Under the pieces are notes generated by a model. It saw only the letters and a program-made list of their open reading frames with translations, did no database searches and was not told the origin of the DNA. Positions 3,308 through 5,303 of a stretch of DNA of 5,303 bases are shown in pieces. Each line of letters starts with the position of its first letter. The stretch's first letter is position 1. The DNA is from an uncultured Coriobacteriales bacterium (lineage in GTDB: Bacteria; Actinomycetota; Coriobacteriia; Coriobacteriales; Atopobiaceae). A program made the position numbers and the translations under genes. The stretch spans positions 1-5,303 of the forward strand of contig CAMNAH010000089.1 in NCBI GenBank assembly GCA_946530775.1, given 5' to 3'.

Positions 3308-5303
3308 GTGTATCTGAAGTCGCTCACGCTGAAGGGATTCAAATCCTTCGCCGATAAGACCGCCATGGTGTTCGATCCCGGCCTCACCGTTGTCGTGGGA
3401 CCCAACGGCAGCGGCAAGTCCAACGTGGCCGACGCCATCCTCTGGGTTCTCGGCGAGCAGAGCGCGAAGCAGCTCCGCGGCCAGGCCATGGAGGACGTCA
3501 TCTTCTCCGGTTCCTCGGCACGCAATCCCGTGGGCATCGCCGAGGTCACGCTCGTCCTCGACAATACCGATCACACGCTTCCCATCGACTTTACCGAGGT
3601 GGCCATCACGCGCCGCATGTACCGCTCGGGTGAGAGCGAGTACCTCATCAACGGTGCGCCCAGCCGCCTCATGGACATCACCGATATCCTGCACGACTCG
3701 GGCCTTGGCAAGGATACGCATTCCATCATCAGCCAGGGCAAGCTCGATTCGATTCTCTCGAGCCGCCCCGAGGAGCGCCGTTCGCTCATCGAGGAAGCCG
3801 CCGATATCTCGAAGCATCGTCGCCGCAAGGCGCGCTCCGAGCGCAAGCTCGCCTCCATGGACGAGAACCTCGCCAAGGCCAAGGTGGTCGAGCGCGAGAT
3901 CATGCGCCAGCTCAAGCCGCTCGAGCGGCAGGTCGACAAGGCCATGCGCTCGCGCGACCTGCAGTCCGAGCTTTCCGAGCTCTCCACCATCCTCGCCGTC
4001 GACGACCTGCGCAGGCTCCAGGAGGGCTATGCCGCGCTTTCCGTGCGCGACAAGGAGGCCGAGGCGGCCGTCGAGCTCGCCCAGTACCGTGTGGACGAGA
4101 AGAACCGCGAGCTCGAGAAGCTCCAGTCGCTGCTCGAGCAGAAGGGCCTCTTCGTGGGCGACCTCGGCGAGCAGCGCCGTCGTATGCAGGACCTGCTCGG
4201 ACGCATGGAGTCCGACATGCGCCTTCTCGAGGAGAAGGGCAAGAACATGGTCTCGCGCCTCTCCGAGATGCGCATGCAGCTCTCGACGGCCGAGAAGCAG
4301 AAGACTGATTCCGCTGCCGAAAGCGAGCGGCTGGCACACGAGCTCTCCGATGCCCGCGTGCGCCTCGCCGACCTCGACGGCAAGGTTGCCGACCTCGATG
4401 AGGCTGCCCGCGTCGCCCGTGATGCGCGCAAGAAGGCCGATGGCGAGGTGGGACGCCTCGTGGCGCTCATGCGCGATGCCGAAAGCGAGGCCGACCGCGA
4501 GACGCTCGCCTATGCGAAGCTCGAGGATCAGGTGAGCAACGCCGAGGTCGAGGACGGCATGTTCGCAAGCCGTCTTGCCCAGATCGAGGATACGATCAAG
4601 ACCTGCGCCGCCGAGCTCGAGGCCAGGACGGCCGATAAGGATCGCGCCGAGAAGAGCATCGCCGTCGCGCGCGAGAGCGTAGAGACCCTCACCGCGGCGC
4701 TTCCCGCGCTCGAGTCCAAGCTCGCCCAGGCGCGTACGGCTGCGTCAGAGGCCCGTGAGGGTCTCGGCAGCGCTCAGGCAACGCTCGCTGCGCTCCGCTC
4801 CGTCGATCATGAGGTCGAGGCTCAGAGCCCCCTTGTGCAGGCGCTTGCCGATGGCGCGCATGCCGCATCGGTGAAATGCCGCCTCGGCGACCTCATCCAT
4901 GCCGACGGGGAATTCGAGCCCCTTATCGAGCGCCTGCTCGGCGATGACCTCGCCGCGCTTGTCGTGGCCGATGCCACAGGTGCGCTCGAGCTCGTCGACG
5001 ATGCAGCCGCGCGTTCCGACGTCTCGGGACGCGTCACCATCGTCTCGCTTTCCGAGAACACACCGCAGCTTGCGGGCGCCGCTGTGCCTGGCACCGCCCT
5101 CACCGAGCATCTGAGCATCGATGAGGGCTCTCGCGCCCTCGTAGAGGCCCTCCTGGGCGACGTGCGTCTTGTGGGGAGCGCCGCCGAAGCGCTCGATGCC
5201 CATGCGGCGAATCCTGGATTCACCTTTGTCACCAACGACGGCTTCTGCGTCATGCCCGATGGCCGCTGCGTCTATGGCAGCGAGCACGATGCGATCAGCG
5301 GCG
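3308..5303 (+). CDS. smc: Chromosome partition protein SMC, N-terminal part (3' end outside window)
   Basis: The frame is open from GTG 3308 to the window edge, giving 665 residues of a protein that is usually about 1,150-1,200 long. GTG 3308 is chosen because the protein then opens VYLKSLTLKGFKSFADKT, the standard SMC N-terminus; AAGGG at 3293-3297 is a modest ribosome binding site. Visible parts, in order: Walker A GPNGSGKS (31-38); the arginine-loop region LRGQAMEDVIFSGS (56-69); the Q-loop and following helix ISQGKLDSIL (141-150) and RPEERRSLIEEAADISK (153-169); a long heptad-type coiled-coil arm (about 170-500); and most of the hinge domain (about 505 to the edge), with LGDLI at 526-530 and the late VTNDGF element near the end. 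The second arm, signature motif and Walker B lie beyond the window. SMC with ScpA/ScpB forms the cytosolic condensin that compacts and segregates the chromosome. The arm is charged and Glu/Ala/Leu rich, with no interrupting stop or frameshift. Confidence 0.96.
   Translation, partial: MYLKSLTLKGFKSFADKTAMVFDPGLTVVVGPNGSGKSNVADAILWVLGEQSAKQLRGQAMEDVIFSGSSARNPVGIAEVTLVLDNTDHTLPIDFTEVAITRRMYRSGESEYLINGAPSRLMDITDILHDSGLGKDTHSIISQGKLDSILSSRPEERRSLIEEAADISKHRRRKARSERKLASMDENLAKAKVVEREIMRQLKPLERQVDKAMRSRDLQSELSELSTILAVDDLRRLQEGYAALSVRDKEAEAAVELAQYRVDEKNRELEKLQSLLEQKGLFVGDLGEQRRRMQDLLGRMESDMRLLEEKGKNMVSRLSEMRMQLSTAEKQKTDSAAESERLAHELSDARVRLADLDGKVADLDEAARVARDARKKADGEVGRLVALMRDAESEADRETLAYAKLEDQVSNAEVEDGMFASRLAQIEDTIKTCAAELEARTADKDRAEKSIAVARESVETLTAALPALESKLAQARTAASEAREGLGSAQATLAALRSVDHEVEAQSPLVQALADGAHAASVKCRLGDLIHADGEFEPLIERLLGDDLAALVVADATGALELVDDAAARSDVSGRVTIVSLSENTPQLAGAAVPGTALTEHLSIDEGSRALVEALLGDVRLVGSAAEALDAHAANPGFTFVTNDGFCVMPDGRCVYGSEHDAISG

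Noticed and set aside
2458..4339. Two overlapping minus-strand frames of 368 and 403 residues opposite rnc and smc
   Set aside because: They are rich in His, Ala, Leu and Gly in the manner of antisense reads of Glu/Leu/Ala-rich coiled-coil genes. The sense frames are unambiguous RNase III and SMC.
3390..4535. Open frame of 381 residues on the plus strand inside smc
   Set aside because: It is the Ser/Arg/Pro-rich alternative frame of smc, a typical high-GC shadow. The smc frame is open throughout and carries Walker A, Q-loop and hinge motifs.

Overview
The window looks like an ordinary stretch of chromosome from a high-GC actinobacterium, most likely a member of the Coriobacteriia (the Collinsella/Olsenella/Atopobiaceae neighbourhood). 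The lineage call is inference. It rests on strong G/C preference at third codon positions (CTC, GAG, GCC and AAG dominate), on a DivIVA/SepIVA-like coiled-coil gene directly upstream of a DUF177 gene and rpmF as in other Actinobacteria, and on plsX-acpP lying between rpmF and rnc. I did not run any database search.

All genes are on the + strand and in close order: the 3' end of a DivIVA-like coiled-coil protein (to 287), a DUF177/YceD protein (296-859), rpmF for ribosomal protein L32 (973-1152), plsX (1230-2210), acpP (2295-2534), rnc (2551-3276), and the 5' two thirds or so of smc (3308 to the window edge). Gaps are 8, 113, 77, 84, 16 and 31 bases. No gap exceeds 300 bases. There is no mobile element, CRISPR array, tRNA, rRNA or sign of recent gene transfer.

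Functionally the cluster joins ribosome production (DUF177 protein, L32, RNase III), phospholipid/fatty-acid supply (PlsX and its acyl-ACP substrate carrier AcpP) and cell division or chromosome organisation (DivIVA-like protein, SMC). The three larger gaps hold the likely control points: an extended -10 promoter before rpmF overlapped by a short inverted repeat, a GC-rich hairpin with a UACG tetraloop and T-run between rpmF and plsX, and a perfect 8-bp hairpin just before the very strong Shine-Dalgarno of acpP. A simple reading is one long operon with internal re-initiation and partial termination that sets the relative output of L32, PlsX and ACP.

I did not find an undescribed biological system here. 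The most checkable oddities are residue changes at conserved positions: an Asn where RNase III normally has a metal-binding Asp, DSF instead of DSL at the ACP phosphopantetheine site, and altered glycine-rich loops in PlsX. These may all be normal for the lineage.
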